Of a DNA stretch of 29,153 bases, positions 28,991 to 29,153 are shown piece after piece. Location of the stretch: positions 1 through 29,153 of the forward strand of contig JAZNSI010000035.1 of NCBI GenBank assembly GCA_045591175.1, read 5' to 3'. The notes beneath the pieces are model-generated. The model saw only the letters and a list, made by a program, of their open reading frames with translations, had not been told where the DNA came from and searched no databases. The number at the start of each line of letters is the position of its first letter. The first letter of the stretch is position 1. This DNA comes from UBA11524 sp045591175. Its GTDB lineage: Bacteria; Bacillota; Clostridia; Christensenellales; Aristaeellaceae. A program made the translations under genes and the position numbers.

Positions 28991-29012
28991 TAAAAAGCGG
29001 CCGTCCGGCTTT
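28991..29012 (-). terminator. Orphan intrinsic terminator next to the right IS end
   Basis: On the minus strand AAAAGCCGG, loop ACGG, CCGCTTTT form a stem with one bulged base, followed by further T. It points towards spo0A and would end a gene lying beyond it. That place is now occupied by the IS end, which abuts the stem. It may be what remains of the terminator of the displaced upstream gene, or it may serve the IS. Confidence 0.6.
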
Positions 29013-29153
29013 TAGACCGCCCCAGAATGTACGGACTGCACAAAAAGGGCCCTATGTAAGGACAAAAGGATCAGACGGAGAGGCGAAGCGAGAGCGGCGC
29101 CACTCCGAATTTAGTTTGGATGCGCTCGTTGTTGTAGAAGTCGATATAGCGGT
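29013..29153 (-). mobile_element. 3' end of an IS3-family-like insertion sequence (right copy, cut by window edge)
   Basis: This is the exact reverse complement of the first 141 bases except for one base (29041). The two copies therefore face each other, with transposase 3' ends pointing into the window. The outer end reads TAGACCGCCCCAGAATGTAC on the plus strand. The match with the left copy stops here, which fixes the element boundary to within one or two bases. Confidence 0.8.
29071..29151 (-). CDS. IS3-family-like transposase, C-terminal fragment (partial)
   Basis: This encodes the same 26 C-terminal residues as the left copy, with YIDFYNNERIQTKFG and a TGA stop. The remainder, including the catalytic DDE residues, is beyond the window. 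Identity of the two copies over the coding part suggests recent transposition of one element type in this genome. Confidence 0.8.
   Translation of the reverse strand, partial: RYIDFYNNERIQTKFGVAPLSLRLSV

Noticed and set aside
1..29153. A composite transposon carrying the whole segment between inverted IS ends
   Set aside because: The interior is mostly essential, syntenic housekeeping genes, and the ends coincide exactly with the window limits, as expected when an assembly breaks at a repeat.

Overview
The window looks like one contig of a GC-rich, endospore-lineage Clostridia (Firmicutes). The evidence is a Spo0A master regulator with Spo0A-type boxes upstream, Soj/Spo0J-type ParA/ParB, zinc-type S14 and L36, a long-form zinc LID adenylate kinase, a KOW protein between map and infA, and strong Gram-positive ribosome binding sites. 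A gut or rumen lineage such as Christensenellales is a guess only. No tRNA, rRNA or CRISPR was recognised.

Both ends carry the same 141-bp sequence in inverted orientation (140 of 141 bases identical). It is the 3' end of an IS3-family-like transposase gene plus its terminal repeat, so the contig probably stops where an assembler met a multicopy IS.

Region 1 (292-13286, minus strand) is the S10-spc ribosomal protein supercluster in canonical order: rpsJ-rplC-rplD-rplW-rplB-rpsS-rplV-rpsC-rplP-rpmC-rpsQ-rplN-rplX-rplE-rpsN-rpsH-rplF-rplR-rpsE-rpmD-rplO-secY, then adk-map-KOW-infA, then rpmJ. It starts from a strong sigma-A-type promoter with phased A-tracts upstream and a structured leader. 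A strong intrinsic terminator lies between secY and adk. rpmJ has its own promoter and a terminator after it, and the usual rpsM-rpsK-rpsD-rpoA-rplQ block is not in the window.

Region 2 (13287-17421) holds a repeat-rich non-coding stretch, then a minus-strand operon walJ-CPBP protease-ABC-F ATPase, then a cluster of perfect hairpins. Region 3 (17422-23172) is one compact minus-strand operon starting from a clear promoter: parA-parB-sugar-1-phosphate transferase-split transketolase-secreted protein-LicD. It joins chromosome partitioning to surface-glycan synthesis.

Region 4 (23186-26667) holds three separately transcribed minus-strand genes, each with its own promoter and terminator: a secreted LTD/CotH-kinase protein, a small secreted protein and a DUF1508 protein. 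Several show operator-like repeats. Region 5 (26668-29153) has the only plus-strand complete gene, a lower-GC glycosyltransferase, then a decayed element, spo0A with its regulatory region, and the right IS end.
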